A stretch of 64,000 bases of DNA from UBA1941 sp046329575 (GCA_046329575.1 JAXLUJ010000005.1:62001-126000); one strand, 5' to 3'. Positions 7,379-16,697 are shown, numbered from the stretch's first letter. A program made the numbers and translations. The notes: generated by a model from the sequence alone, not told the origin.

Positions 7379-9877
7379 TTACTTCGAATGTTTTACACTC
7401 TTGCGAGGTATTTCGATAGTTTTATCGGAAGCTGTTCTTCTAACCATTGGATTAATATTGAAGGCTTCAGATTTGCCGTACAAATCAGGATGGATATAAA
7501 ATCCTTTTTCTTCGGCAGTTTTATCTACTTCAGGAACTACGCGGTGAGCGTTTGCGAAGGCATCTTGACGAACACCGGTAACCTGCCAGCTAATTTTTAC
7601 GTTCGGGCGGTCGCTTTTCACTACGAACTTATTGCCGCTAATTTCGCCTGATACCCAAACTTGAGCCGGCTGCCCGATAGTAGTTAACTGATAGCGGAAA
7701 TCTTTGTTCTCAGCCTCGAAGTAAGAAGGCAACGTTACTACCGCTTCGCCCGAGGCGTCGGTAATTGCGTTTCCGTTGTAGATGTTCATCATATCCGGGC
7801 TTTCCACAAAAGAGTGGAACAGGATTTTGTTAGCCGGGTCAAGTGGGTGATCGATACGGAAAGTACCGCTACCTTTCGCAATAGATCCGGAGATGATCAC
7901 ATTACCGGTAAAGTCACCAGCGCGGCCGTTCGATCCGGAGCCGGTGCAAATACCCATGATAGCGGCGCTACCTGCTGTTTTGCTGCGAACCACACCTAAA
8001 ACACCCAGTGCTTCGATACCGGGTGCTGTAGAGTCGCCGAATCCATAAACCCCGGCATTTACCAGGCTGTTACCTAAGGCTTCACCTGCTACACCATATT
8101 GGAAATCGGCGGTATCGCCATAGCTTACGCCGTAAACACCCATGGCTTCGCGATAGGGAATTCCACCCCAAATGGCGGTTTGCGCTTCAGCACGGATATT
8201 ATCACTAATACCAACAACACCATTTTCAGGAGATTCACCTACCGTTCCGATGTTAGATGTTCCGGAGCCAAAACCAATTACACCTGCATATGCGCTATCG
8301 GCCTGACCGAATACCCCACAGTAAGAAGATTTTCCTACTCCGCCATATACGCCAACGTAATTAGCAACGAATACGCCACCATATCCATAGTCGATACCAG
8401 GCGATGTAGAAAGACCTAAAACACCAACACCGTCGTTGGAGCCAGTGCCGATATATTGGCCACGAATGGCGGCCGTACGGTTGGCCAGTCGCAGCATGCT
8501 ACCGGTACTAACACTTCCCGCAACGCTATCGGTTGTGGCAGTAATGGCGTTACGCTTGCTGCTTACAACATTCAGTTTGGTAGAAGGCGTTGGCGTTGTT
8601 GTTCCGATGCCAACTGTACCATCAGCCAAAATCACCTGACGAACCGTGTTTGCCGTACCGAACAACATGCTATTAGAGCTAATCACGTTCAGGAAAAGCG
8701 GTCCGCTGGTTCCTGCACCGGCATAAATGGTGCTAAGGTTGGCCAGATTCACACCGGCCATGGAGCCGCCCGCACCTGCGCTATATTTTGCCATTACCAA
8801 ATGATCGTTAGCTGTAGTGCTGGACTTGGCATAGAAGCCCGCATCGCCGCCGGCAAGATTTGTTTCGGCTAGAATGCGCGAATTTCCTGTTGTGCTTAGC
8901 ACATGAAATTTTTCAGCTGCAGAAGTTGTTCCGATACCAACGTTTGTGCCGTTATCGTACAACTGTGATAAGCCAAGCGTTGTAGCGCTGGTCCATTTTG
9001 GAACATAGTTGGCTGTGCCACCGCTTAAGCCCGGACCTGTAGGGCCGGTTGCGCCCGGGCTGCCTGCTGCGCCAGTAGCGCCCGGACTGCCTGCGGCACC
9101 AGTAGCACCAGGGCTTCCGGCAGCGCCGGTAGCACCTGCAGGGCCTGTAGCACCAGGGGCGCCAGCAGCACCTGTAGGACCCGGAGAACCCGCGGCACCT
9201 GCTGAACCCGTAGGGCCAGTTGGACCAGTTGCTCCTGGGTTGCCATTAGCTCCCGTAGGGCCGGTAGCACCTGCACCCGGACCCGTAGGACCCTGAGGAC
9301 CCGTAGGCCCTGTAGCGCCTGCGCCAGGACCGGTTGCCCCTTGAGGCCCTGTAGCGCCGGTAGCCCCAGCGCCTGTAGGTCCCTGTGGACCGGTAGCTCC
9401 GGCAGGACCCTGAACGCCTTGCGGACCAGTAGGGCCGGTAGATCCGGTAGCACCTGCACCCGGACCGGTAGGACCGGTTGGGCCAGGAGTTCCGTTAGCC
9501 GCATAAAGCGCGTAAGGAACACTAACCATCAGAGAAGTGCCCATGTCAACAAAGCTTCCGCCTGCAACCTGCGCTTCTACTTGTAAATATTTTCCGCCGG
9601 TTGACCAGTTGACGCTGCCCATACTAACGGTGCTGCCGATTTTGGCAGTAACCAAGCCAAGGTTATTGGCCGTGGTGTTTATAGTTTCGGTGAATACTGA
9701 CGAGCCCGTGGGAGAGCCATCGTGAATCGTAAACCGGAGGTTTACTGAAGTGCCGCCGGCTACAATGTTGCCGGCGCTATTGCGTACTACCGCCTGGTAG
9801 TTCATTTGCTGCGGAACCTGCGCCATGAGGCCGGTTACCAGCAAAACGCACGTTATTAGCGTATACAGTTTTTTCAT
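7379..9877 (-). CDS. Collagen-like repeat surface protein
   Basis: 832-aa exported protein. Signal peptide is MKKLYTLITCVLLVTGLMAQ, then a beta-rich head domain (about 22-128, beginning VPQQMNYQAVVRN) common in Bacteroidota collagen-like proteins. A Gly-X-Y tract runs about 129-285, dominated by GPT, GAT, GPQ and GSP triplets. After it comes a segment of the tail-fibre type (YVPKWTSATTLGLSQLYDNG, then NVGIGTT). A long region follows with recurrent GV(Y/F/L)G motifs (about 480-680), and a C-terminal beta domain (about 700-800). The tract should form a trimeric stalk. No typical T9SS sorting domain was recognised at the C-terminus. Role inferred: surface fibre or adhesin. Confidence 0.8.
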   Translation of the reverse strand: MKKLYTLITCVLLVTGLMAQVPQQMNYQAVVRNSAGNIVAGGTSVNLRFTIHDGSPTGSSVFTETINTTANNLGLVTAKIGSTVSMGSVNWSTGGKYLQVEAQVAGGSFVDMGTSLMVSVPYALYAANGTPGPTGPTGPGAGATGSTGPTGPQGVQGPAGATGPQGPTGAGATGATGPQGATGPGAGATGPTGPQGPTGPGAGATGPTGANGNPGATGPTGPTGSAGAAGSPGPTGAAGAPGATGPAGATGAAGSPGATGAAGSPGATGAAGSPGATGPTGPGLSGGTANYVPKWTSATTLGLSQLYDNGTNVGIGTTSAAEKFHVLSTTGNSRILAETNLAGGDAGFYAKSSTTANDHLVMAKYSAGAGGSMAGVNLANLSTIYAGAGTSGPLFLNVISSNSMLFGTANTVRQVILADGTVGIGTTTPTPSTKLNVVSSKRNAITATTDSVAGSVSTGSMLRLANRTAAIRGQYIGTGSNDGVGVLGLSTSPGIDYGYGGVFVANYVGVYGGVGKSSYCGVFGQADSAYAGVIGFGSGTSNIGTVGESPENGVVGISDNIRAEAQTAIWGGIPYREAMGVYGVSYGDTADFQYGVAGEALGNSLVNAGVYGFGDSTAPGIEALGVLGVVRSKTAGSAAIMGICTGSGSNGRAGDFTGNVIISGSIAKGSGTFRIDHPLDPANKILFHSFVESPDMMNIYNGNAITDASGEAVVTLPSYFEAENKDFRYQLTTIGQPAQVWVSGEISGNKFVVKSDRPNVKISWQVTGVRQDAFANAHRVVPEVDKTAEEKGFYIHPDLYGKSEAFNINPMVRRTASDKTIEIPRKSVKHSK
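9051..9131 (-). repeat. Three 27-bp tandem repeats in the collagen-like tract
   Basis: Units at 9051-9077, 9078-9104 and 9105-9131 differ by a few bases each and encode three nine-residue blocks of the type GAAGSPGAT. In-frame gain or loss of units would change stalk length without breaking the gene. Confidence 0.8.
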
Positions 9878-10015
9878 ACTACGTTTTTTGGTTTAATACT
9901 GCAAGCTAACAACTTTTCTAAAGAAAAACGATTCGCACAACTGATTTTTCTCAACTAAAATTTAGGCGCATAGCAACGCTTTAAGTTTCTTTAATTTGAA
10001 CTTCACATTTTGTTT

Positions 10016-11251
10016 ATGAAAAATATTTACGCCGCCCTTGTATTGGTAACCCTTTCAACGTTTGCATTCGGCTCACAACCGCGCAAGGTTTTACTTATTG
10101 GCATTGATGGTTGCCGCAGCGATGCCTTCCAGCAAGCCAACACCCCACATTTAGATGGGTTGATCACCAACGGCTTGTTCACTTATGATTCGTGGCATGT
10201 GGGTATTACGTGGTCAGGACCGTCGTGGTCGGCGATCCTTACCGGTGTGGAGTGGCAAAAGCATGGTGTTACCAGTAATGCCTTTACAGGAAGCAACTAT
10301 GGGCAGTACAATTTATTTCCGGCGTTGGCAAAGCAGGTTAAGCCAGCATTGAAAACTGCCGAGGTGGTAGAATGGGACCCGTTGGCCGACAATATGGACC
10401 ACAGCGGATGGGACACCAAGATCAAAGTGCCCGATGGCGGCACGGTAGCCACAGCCGATTCGGGCATTGCGCAGTTACAAGATCCCGATTTGGACGCCTT
10501 GTTTGTATATTTCGACAAGGTGGATCTGGCCGGGCACAGCACAACATTTTCGCCCACTAACCCCACCTACATCAGCGCTATAGAAAGTGTGGATTCGGCC
10601 GTAGGAAGAGTTTTGACTGCCTTGCACGCCCGGCCTAACTACGCCAGTGAAGATTGGCTGGTACTGGTGATTACCGACCACGGTGGCAAAAGCTATTTTC
10701 ATGGAGGAAACTCAAACGAAGAACGCCATATCTGGTGGATTGCATCGGGCAGCGCCATAGACCCGCATCAATATTTTAATGCGAACGACCCCGGTACCTA
10801 TAACTGCCACGCCAATACGGTGTACGATTCTACGTGTGTAAATGCGGCTTACCTGCACAATGCCCCGCTTGGGCGGGACATTGCAGTAACGGCATTACAC
10901 CATTTGATTTATACCAGTGGTATTCGGCCGGAGAACAAAGCGGAATGGAATCTGGATGGTATTTCGTGGCTGAAAGGCGGCGTAGGCATACGTGATGTAA
11001 GCGCCAGCACTTCGTTAAAGATATTTCCGAATCCCGCCACTCAAATTACATCCATTTGGTTTGAAAACACAGCGAATGAAAAGGTATTGGCTAACGTATA
11101 TGATGGCAATGGCCGCGAGGTAGCGGCGGGAATAACGTATGCTTCTGCCAACAAAATTCACATTGACGTTTCCGCTTTGCCAAAAGGAAATTATGTGGCC
11201 GGAATTCAGGTGGGGGAAAAACATTTGGCCAGAGCGTTTACTGTGGAATAG
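10016..11251 (+). CDS. T9SS-exported phosphodiesterase/nucleotide pyrophosphatase-like enzyme
   Basis: 411-aa secreted member of the alkaline-phosphatase superfamily, closest to type I phosphodiesterase/nucleotide pyrophosphatase (NPP). A signal peptide ends near AFAFGS. Metal-site blocks are visible: LLIGIDGCRSDAF (Asp31), VDLAGHS and ITDHGGKSYFHGG. The nucleophile block TFPNxxSIVTG of NPP reads SGPSWSAILTG, so Ser67 probably replaces threonine. The last about 80 residues (SLKIFPNPA through LPKGNYV to RAFTVE) are a type A T9SS sorting domain. The ATG at 10016 is preferred over TTG at 10010 because the signal peptide starts there. Substrate unknown. Confidence 0.85.
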   Translation: MKNIYAALVLVTLSTFAFGSQPRKVLLIGIDGCRSDAFQQANTPHLDGLITNGLFTYDSWHVGITWSGPSWSAILTGVEWQKHGVTSNAFTGSNYGQYNLFPALAKQVKPALKTAEVVEWDPLADNMDHSGWDTKIKVPDGGTVATADSGIAQLQDPDLDALFVYFDKVDLAGHSTTFSPTNPTYISAIESVDSAVGRVLTALHARPNYASEDWLVLVITDHGGKSYFHGGNSNEERHIWWIASGSAIDPHQYFNANDPGTYNCHANTVYDSTCVNAAYLHNAPLGRDIAVTALHHLIYTSGIRPENKAEWNLDGISWLKGGVGIRDVSASTSLKIFPNPATQITSIWFENTANEKVLANVYDGNGREVAAGITYASANKIHIDVSALPKGNYVAGIQVGEKHLARAFTVE

Positions 11252-11289
11252 CAATTGGTATATTTAAAATTACACTTGTATTTTCCGGA

Positions 11290-11697
11290 ATGGAACATTC
11301 GCCACTTGTATTGCTGATTATTCTTGTTTTTGGCCTTGTTTTCCTTTACTCGACAATTGAAAGCGCAGTTTTTCTAATCAGGATTAAAAAGAATGGCGTT
11401 CCGTGTACCGGCAGAATGGTTCATTATGTTAGTGACGATAATAACCGTGTGCAACCTTTAATTACGTTTACCACGGAAGACGGCAAAACGATCAAAGGCC
11501 TGCCCTACTTTTACATGTCGGCACAAACTGTAAAAGAAATTCCGCAAGGCAAAGCGATAGACATTATTTATCAATCGGATGATCCTGCCGTTTTTATGGT
11601 TCAGCACGAAGGCTGGATCAACTTTTCGGTATTGCTATTCAAAATACTGGGTAGTCTTTTTTTCACCGGTTTGGGATTGACGCTTTTTATCAGATAA
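11290..11697 (+). CDS. DUF3592 membrane protein
   Basis: 135 aa with an N-terminal transmembrane helix, a small beta domain (GVPCTGRMVHYV, ITFTTEDGKTIKG, IDIIYQSDDPAVF) and a C-terminal transmembrane helix. This is the usual layout of DUF3592 proteins, which have no established function. A box TATTTTCC at 11279-11286 lies 3 nt before the ATG and may be a -7 element. Confidence 0.7.
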   Translation: MEHSPLVLLIILVFGLVFLYSTIESAVFLIRIKKNGVPCTGRMVHYVSDDNNRVQPLITFTTEDGKTIKGLPYFYMSAQTVKEIPQGKAIDIIYQSDDPAVFMVQHEGWINFSVLLFKILGSLFFTGLGLTLFIR

Positions 11698-11996
11698 CTT
11701 TTTAGGTGAATGAGGAGGCCTGGCTTTTAACCGCCCCGAATTTTTAAAGCCGATTCAGGCGTATTTCATTTCAATAAACACAGGGCTTTTTTGCGGTAAA
11801 GATTGCAGCTTGTTTTTGGCAATGTTCCTCAATTGCTGCATGCTTTGGATGAAGACTACCCGCGGCAGCGATCGAAGTGGAAATCCTTTTTGCGCGGCAT
11901 TCGGAAAGCTGTAGTTGATGTAAGCTGCGCAAAAAGATTGCAACGCAGAGCGCGGGTGCCGCCACAAAAATTTGATGCCATCGAAAAGCGAAGCTT
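11698..11996. other. Intergenic stretch without a convincing gene
   Basis: About 300 bases between convergent DUF3592 and M61 genes. An 84-codon minus-strand frame (11755-12009) is open but shows no recognisable motif or signal peptide and overlaps the end of the M61 gene. I treat it as spurious. No strong terminator was found. Confidence 0.5.
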
Positions 11997-13832
11997 TTAT
12001 TTCAACCAAGCCTCGCGAATAGCCAGTTGTTCGGGCGTTGCTTTAGAATCGAAGGAAATCACGTTGTAGCGTTTAATAAGGGCGCGGAAAACGGTGGCGG
12101 TAAGCTTTACTTTTTTAATTTTTCCATCGGCCCCGGCTCGCGCTACCAGCATGGTGAATTTGTCGCCATCTTTTGCGGCTGCCATCCAATTGCTGCGCAT
12201 TTCCTGAAACTTCATTGGTACAATTTTCTTGCCATTAAACTTTAACAGCACATCGCCATCGCGGTAACCCACTTTTTGGCCGAAGTCGTTCATGTTTTTT
12301 GTTTCTGTTACAATCAGTTTGTTGGTAACCGGATTGTAACCTACTCCAAACTGGCCCATGGAGTAGCCTTTGGAGGTTACCATTTTTTCATATTTCACAC
12401 CGGCATAGGCGAGGTCGCGCTGAAACGGAAGGGGCTGTGAGCCGGCGATGTAGTTGTAAGTAAACGTTTTCATTTCAGGAAAGGTGAGTGAAACGATTTT
12501 TGCGAATAAGTCCTGATCTTCGAAGAACTGGCTTTTGCCATATTCTTTCGACAAATCGCGGATCAGATTCATGATGCCGTATTTGCCATTAGACTCATGC
12601 AAAAGTTCCAGATCCATGCACATGGAGATGAGTGCGCCTTTTGCATACACATTGTTGTATTGATCTTTGTATTCATCGAGGCAGCCTTTGCTCATCACGG
12701 TAAACGGCAGTGTATCGTTAAACTGGAACTGCGCTTCATCCATTTTTTGTTTAATCACATTCAGAAAGTCTTCTTTCGAGATGAGGTTGTACTTCACCTG
12801 CACCATGTGAGCGTGGTACTCGGTTGAGCCTTCATACAGCCAAAGGTGTTCGCTCATTTCAGGATGATCAAAATCGAAGAATTCGATTTGGCGGCTATGG
12901 ATGTTGAGCGGTGTTACAATGTGGAAGAACTCATGTGCGGCCACATCGCGAAGCATAGGCGCCAGCGTTTGGTTATCGCCATCCATCAGAAAATACATGG
13001 AGCAATAGGAGTGTTCCAGTGCGCCCAAACCGCCGGTGCGCCCGGGTTTGTTGGTGAGCAACAACAGGAAGGCATATTTTTCGACAGGCAATTTTCCGCC
13101 CAGATATTTGCCTTGTGCTTGCAACAGCGTATCGAGTTGCTGTGCCAGTGCCCGGGCATTTGCCTTATGCGAAGGACTGTAAAGGCCGATGAGTACATCG
13201 GTGGTGCCTACGGTGATATGGGCGGTGTCCGGCAAGGCATACATCACGGGGTTGTCGATAATTTCATTGTAGTTGGCTGCGGTGAATACATCTGTGGCCG
13301 CGGCATTGTCGCGATCGGTAAGCGCAGTACTTCCGTAAAAATCGGGGCGGTGTTTTACGGTGATTTCATACGGTTGGCGCACGTGGCCGTTGAAATAGCC
13401 GAGCATAGTATGCCAGTTCAGCACAAAAACCGAGTCGGTTTGAAAATCGGTACCGGCGGGTTCGAAAATCGGGTTGGCGCCATTATCGTCATAGGTATCG
13501 TTCAGCCAATAGGTGAGGCGCACCATATTTTGGGCATTGGAGATCTTCCATTGATTGGTGTCGATTCGTGAAACGGGCAAGCCGATGCCGTTTTTGTCAA
13601 AAGCCTGAACATTATCGGCAAACCTTCCGAAATCATATATCGAGTAGGTTCCCGGAATGATTCGGGGCATACTGAAAACCACTTCGTTTTCGGTAATGGT
13701 TGGCGTAATTAGTGTTACCTGAAGTTTATCGGCGTTTATGGCAGAAAGGTCGAAAGAGTAATGGTAAGTATTATCGGAAGCTGTTGACAGCAGTGCGATA
13801 CAGCAGTAAATGGCTGCAAGGATATTTTTCAT
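11997..13832 (-). CDS. M61 family (glycyl aminopeptidase-like) metallopeptidase with PDZ domain
   Basis: About 611-aa exported zinc peptidase. Zinc site HEFFH lies near residues 300-304, with a downstream Glu in LWLYEGSTEY about 30 residues later, as expected for M61. An N-terminal beta domain (about 20-200) precedes it. A C-terminal PDZ-like segment (about 480-570: GVGYNPVTNKLIVTE, GYRDGDVLLKFNGKKI) completes the family layout. The start is taken at 13832, the second of two adjacent ATGs, because the signal peptide begins there. A box TATTTTCG (13837-13844, minus strand) lies 4 nt upstream of it. Substrate unknown; probably periplasmic peptide trimming. Confidence 0.88.
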   Translation of the reverse strand: MKNILAAIYCCIALLSTASDNTYHYSFDLSAINADKLQVTLITPTITENEVVFSMPRIIPGTYSIYDFGRFADNVQAFDKNGIGLPVSRIDTNQWKISNAQNMVRLTYWLNDTYDDNGANPIFEPAGTDFQTDSVFVLNWHTMLGYFNGHVRQPYEITVKHRPDFYGSTALTDRDNAAATDVFTAANYNEIIDNPVMYALPDTAHITVGTTDVLIGLYSPSHKANARALAQQLDTLLQAQGKYLGGKLPVEKYAFLLLLTNKPGRTGGLGALEHSYCSMYFLMDGDNQTLAPMLRDVAAHEFFHIVTPLNIHSRQIEFFDFDHPEMSEHLWLYEGSTEYHAHMVQVKYNLISKEDFLNVIKQKMDEAQFQFNDTLPFTVMSKGCLDEYKDQYNNVYAKGALISMCMDLELLHESNGKYGIMNLIRDLSKEYGKSQFFEDQDLFAKIVSLTFPEMKTFTYNYIAGSQPLPFQRDLAYAGVKYEKMVTSKGYSMGQFGVGYNPVTNKLIVTETKNMNDFGQKVGYRDGDVLLKFNGKKIVPMKFQEMRSNWMAAAKDGDKFTMLVARAGADGKIKKVKLTATVFRALIKRYNVISFDSKATPEQLAIREAWLK

Positions 13833-13885
13833 CATACGAAAATAATATTTGGTTGGGAAGCCGGATTGTAAATATGCCAAAGCCG

Positions 13886-14827
13886 TTACGGGTTCTTATC
13901 GTAGAGCCGTTGTAACAGATCAGGGAGTTTTTTTAGGGCGGCCCATTGCCGGGCGGTGGTGCGCATTTCTTCGCAGGGCGAGCCGAGGTAGGTTTTGCCT
14001 TTTTCGAGGTCATTACCCACATTAGATGCGCCCAGTACGATTACATCATCGGCAATAGTTATATTTTGTACCACGCCTACTTTACCGTAGAGTTTAACGC
14101 GGTTACCGATTTTTGAATTTCCGGATATACCCACTTGAGCGCACAGCAAACAATTCGAGCCGATGGTTACATCGTGGGCCACCTGAACCAGATTGTCGAT
14201 TTTGGTTCCGGAGCCAATAACGGTATCGGCAGAAACGCCGGCATCGATAGTGCAATTGGCGCCAATTTCAACATTATCGCCAATCACCACGCGGCCAACA
14301 GTATGCATTTTTTCGAAGTGCGTGCCGCGGTTCTTAAAATAAAAAGCATCGGCGCCAATGGTGGTTCCGGGATGAATAATCACGCCGTTGCCGATTTGTG
14401 TATGGTTTCCGATGCTTACCTGATTATGGATTACACAGTTCTTACCGATTACCACATTTGGCCCGATAAAAACATTCCAGCCGATGAAAGAAGAAGGGTG
14501 GATTTGGGCAGAAGGGTGGATTTGAAGATTAGAAAGCAGGCCGGGAGCAACGCGCCTGGCTAAAGTATTGTATGCGGTGAATGGATCTTCTACCAAAAGC
14601 AGGACTTTGCCTTCGGGAGCTGTCATTTCTTTATTGATGAAAAGAAAAGTTGCTGCGGAATGCAGGGCCTTATCGTAATATTTGGGATGGTCAACAAAAG
14701 TGATGTCGCCCGGTTGGGTTTGGTGCATTTCGTTGATACCGGTGACAGAGCCGCCGGCGCTGCCCAGGATTCGGGCGCCACTTTGGCGCGCCACCTCTTC
14801 CAACAAAAGCGGTTCGGCCAGCTTCAT
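13886..14827 (-). CDS. LpxD-type UDP-3-O-acylglucosamine N-acyltransferase (likely second paralogue)
   Basis: 313-aa left-handed beta-helix acyltransferase. The N-terminal uridine-binding-type domain (about 1-90: GDITFVDHPKYYDKALHSAATFLFINK) is followed by hexapeptide repeats (IHPSAQIHPSSFIGWNVFIGP in overlapping six-residue steps, and similar) to about 290. His in VQVAHDVTIG is the likely catalytic region. The start at 14827 forms an ATGA overlap with the stop of tag, so the gene is translationally coupled. The sequence looks divergent from standard LpxD, and Bacteroidota often have two copies. I therefore leave the symbol blank. Confidence 0.75.
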   Translation of the reverse strand: MKLAEPLLLEEVARQSGARILGSAGGSVTGINEMHQTQPGDITFVDHPKYYDKALHSAATFLFINKEMTAPEGKVLLLVEDPFTAYNTLARRVAPGLLSNLQIHPSAQIHPSSFIGWNVFIGPNVVIGKNCVIHNQVSIGNHTQIGNGVIIHPGTTIGADAFYFKNRGTHFEKMHTVGRVVIGDNVEIGANCTIDAGVSADTVIGSGTKIDNLVQVAHDVTIGSNCLLCAQVGISGNSKIGNRVKLYGKVGVVQNITIADDVIVLGASNVGNDLEKGKTYLGSPCEEMRTTARQWAALKKLPDLLQRLYDKNP

Positions 14828-15405
14828 TTTTTCGATTTTGTGTTTTTCGACTTTTTCCAGCAATCGTTCAGATGATCATCTACTATTCCAACGGCCTGCA
14901 TGAAGGCGTAGCAAATGGTGGAACCGCGAAACTTGAATCCGCGAAGGCCCATATCTTTGCTCATGGCATCTGATATTTCTGTTTTTGGTGGAACGTCTTT
15001 TAGTGTTTTACGCGAGTTCACCAGTGGTTTTCCGCCAACGAATTGCCAAACGTAGGCATCAAAGCTTCCGAACTCCTTTTGAATTTCGAGAAAACGTTTG
15101 GCGTTATTCACTGCTGCTTCGATTTTTAGCCGATTGCGGATGATTCCGGCATCTTGCATCAACGCTTCTACTTTAGCGGCATCAAAGCGCGCCACTTTTT
15201 TGGCATCAAAACCGGCAAATGCCTTTCGGAAATTTTCGCGTTTCTTCAAAACCGTGAGCCAGCTAAGGCCGGCCTGAAAGCTTTCGAGGATAAGAAACTC
15301 GAACAGTTTTTGGTCGTCGTGAACAGGACGGCCCCATTCTTCATCGTGATAAGCGATATAGATGGGATCGCTCAAACACCAGCCACAGCGATGTTTTTCG
15401 GCCAT
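14824..15405 (-). CDS. tag: DNA-3-methyladenine glycosylase I
   Basis: Base-excision enzyme that removes 3-methyladenine from DNA. 193 aa, usual length. The zinc ligands of the Tag family are present: Cys in HRCGWC near the N-terminus, His in AYHDEEWG, and the C-terminal DDHLNDCW pair. The helix-hairpin blocks LILESFQAGLSWLTVLKKRE and the FKFRGSTICYAFMQAVG segment are typical. It sits between gcvT (TAATG, 1-bp overlap) and the LpxD-type gene (ATGA overlap), so all three are probably one transcript. The Lys-rich tail ends KNTKSKK. Confidence 0.95.
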   Translation of the reverse strand: MAEKHRCGWCLSDPIYIAYHDEEWGRPVHDDQKLFEFLILESFQAGLSWLTVLKKRENFRKAFAGFDAKKVARFDAAKVEALMQDAGIIRNRLKIEAAVNNAKRFLEIQKEFGSFDAYVWQFVGGKPLVNSRKTLKDVPPKTEISDAMSKDMGLRGFKFRGSTICYAFMQAVGIVDDHLNDCWKKSKNTKSKK

Positions 15406-16481
15406 TATAGAAAAGGAGTTTTCACCACTTGCGCTTTTACTGCAGTGTTGCGGATTTCAATAAAAATTTCGGATCCCGGAGCGGAGGCGGCGCTATTCAC
15501 ATAAGCCATACCGATGGCCTTTCCAAGTGATGGCGACTGTGTTCCAGAGGTTACTTCGCCGATTTCGTTGCCTTGGGCATCCTTTACTTTGTAGTGTTGG
15601 CGAGGAATACCGCGGTCAATCATTTCAAACCCAACCAGCTTGCGCTTCACGCCGGTATCTTTAAGATTCTTGTGATATTCCGAATTGGTGAACGGCTTGG
15701 TGAACTTCGTGATCCATCCCAGGCCGGCCTCGATAGGCGAGGTAGTGTCGTTGATATCATTTCCATACAGGCAAAAAGCCTTTTCGAGCCGAAGGGTGTC
15801 GCGTGCGGCCAGTCCGCAGGGAAGGATGCCGTAAGGGGCTCCGGCCTTGAATATGGCGTCCCACAAGGCTTTGGCGTCTTTGTTCCAAACATAAAGCTCA
15901 AAACCTCCGGCACCGGTGTAGCCGGTATTGGAAATAATGATGTCGTCAATACCGGCCAAACTTCCACTGCTGAAGGCGTAGTAAGGGATAGCGCTGAGGT
16001 CAACATCGGTTAGGGTTTGCAGTACTTTTATGGCGTTGGGGCCTTGAACGGCCAGCAAGGAAAGCTCGTCGCTCATGTCCTTCATTTCCACGCCCATAGT
16101 GTTATGTTCTTTTATCCAATTCCAATCTTTTTGAATATTGGAAGCGTTGACTACCAGGTAGTATTCCTTCTCATTCCAGCGATAAACCAGAAGATCATCT
16201 ACGATACCGCCCTGATTGTTAGTCATACAGCTATACTGCACTTTGCCATCGGTAAGTTTAGAGGCATCGTTAGAGGTAAGTTGTTGAATTAAATCGAGGG
16301 CTTTATCGCCTTTCAGCATAAACTCGCCCATGTGCGACACATCAAAAACGCCAATGCTGTTGCGAACCTGAAGGTGTTCCTGATTGATACCTGAATAGGA
16401 GATGGGCATATTATAACCTGCGAATTCGGCCATTTTTGCGCCGAGGGCGATATGAGTAGCGGTAAGCGCTGTTTCTTTCAT
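15405..16481 (-). CDS. gcvT: Aminomethyltransferase, T protein of the glycine cleavage system
   Basis: Transfers the methylene group from aminomethyl-lipoyl H protein to tetrahydrofolate, releasing ammonia. 358 aa, normal length. Family blocks seen: NSIGVFDVSHMGEF, GKVQYSCMTNNQGGIVDDLLVYR, VQGPNAIKVLQ, NTGYTGAGGFELYV, LPCGLAARDTLRLEKAFCLYGNDI and EVTSGTQSPSLGKAIGMAYV. The ATG at 16481 is preferred to a TTG at 16487. First gene of the gcvT-tag-lpxD-type operon; gcvH and gcvP are not in the window, and no glycine riboswitch was recognised upstream. Confidence 0.97.
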   Translation of the reverse strand: MKETALTATHIALGAKMAEFAGYNMPISYSGINQEHLQVRNSIGVFDVSHMGEFMLKGDKALDLIQQLTSNDASKLTDGKVQYSCMTNNQGGIVDDLLVYRWNEKEYYLVVNASNIQKDWNWIKEHNTMGVEMKDMSDELSLLAVQGPNAIKVLQTLTDVDLSAIPYYAFSSGSLAGIDDIIISNTGYTGAGGFELYVWNKDAKALWDAIFKAGAPYGILPCGLAARDTLRLEKAFCLYGNDINDTTSPIEAGLGWITKFTKPFTNSEYHKNLKDTGVKRKLVGFEMIDRGIPRQHYKVKDAQGNEIGEVTSGTQSPSLGKAIGMAYVNSAASAPGSEIFIEIRNTAVKAQVVKTPFL

Positions 16482-16611
16482 TTTCAAAATTTGTGGGGCG
16501 AATTTAAGAAAAGATTGAGGAGGGATATCGGGAGACGTGAGTAAGGTTGGAATTCGCAGGAAGATTATGGGATGGACGGTTGGGACGGAAAGACAAGTAT
16601 TAACGCCATCG

Positions 16612-16659
16612 TCAAATCACCAAATTTCCGAATCTTCAAATCTCCAAATCATCAAATCG
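16612..16659. repeat. Short imperfect tandem repeats (CAAAT-rich)
   Basis: Roughly 48 bases upstream of glyS made of CAAATC/CCAAAT-type units (TCAAATCAC, CAAATTTCCG, TCAAATCTC, CAAATCA, TCAAATCG) with a period near 7-10 bases. It is intergenic and lies before the promoter-like box of glyS. Confidence 0.6.
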
Positions 16660-16697
16660 TTCAGCATCGAACGTCTTGCATCTTGCTTCATTCCCTA

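Noticed and set aside
9025..9522. Long minus-strand frame rich in Leu/Pro/Val repeats over the collagen tract
   Set aside because: Out-of-frame shadow of the Gly-X-Y coding repeats; the collagen frame carries the signal peptide and domains.
11755..12009. 84-codon minus-strand frame after the M61 gene
   Set aside because: No recognisable domain; probably chance open frame.
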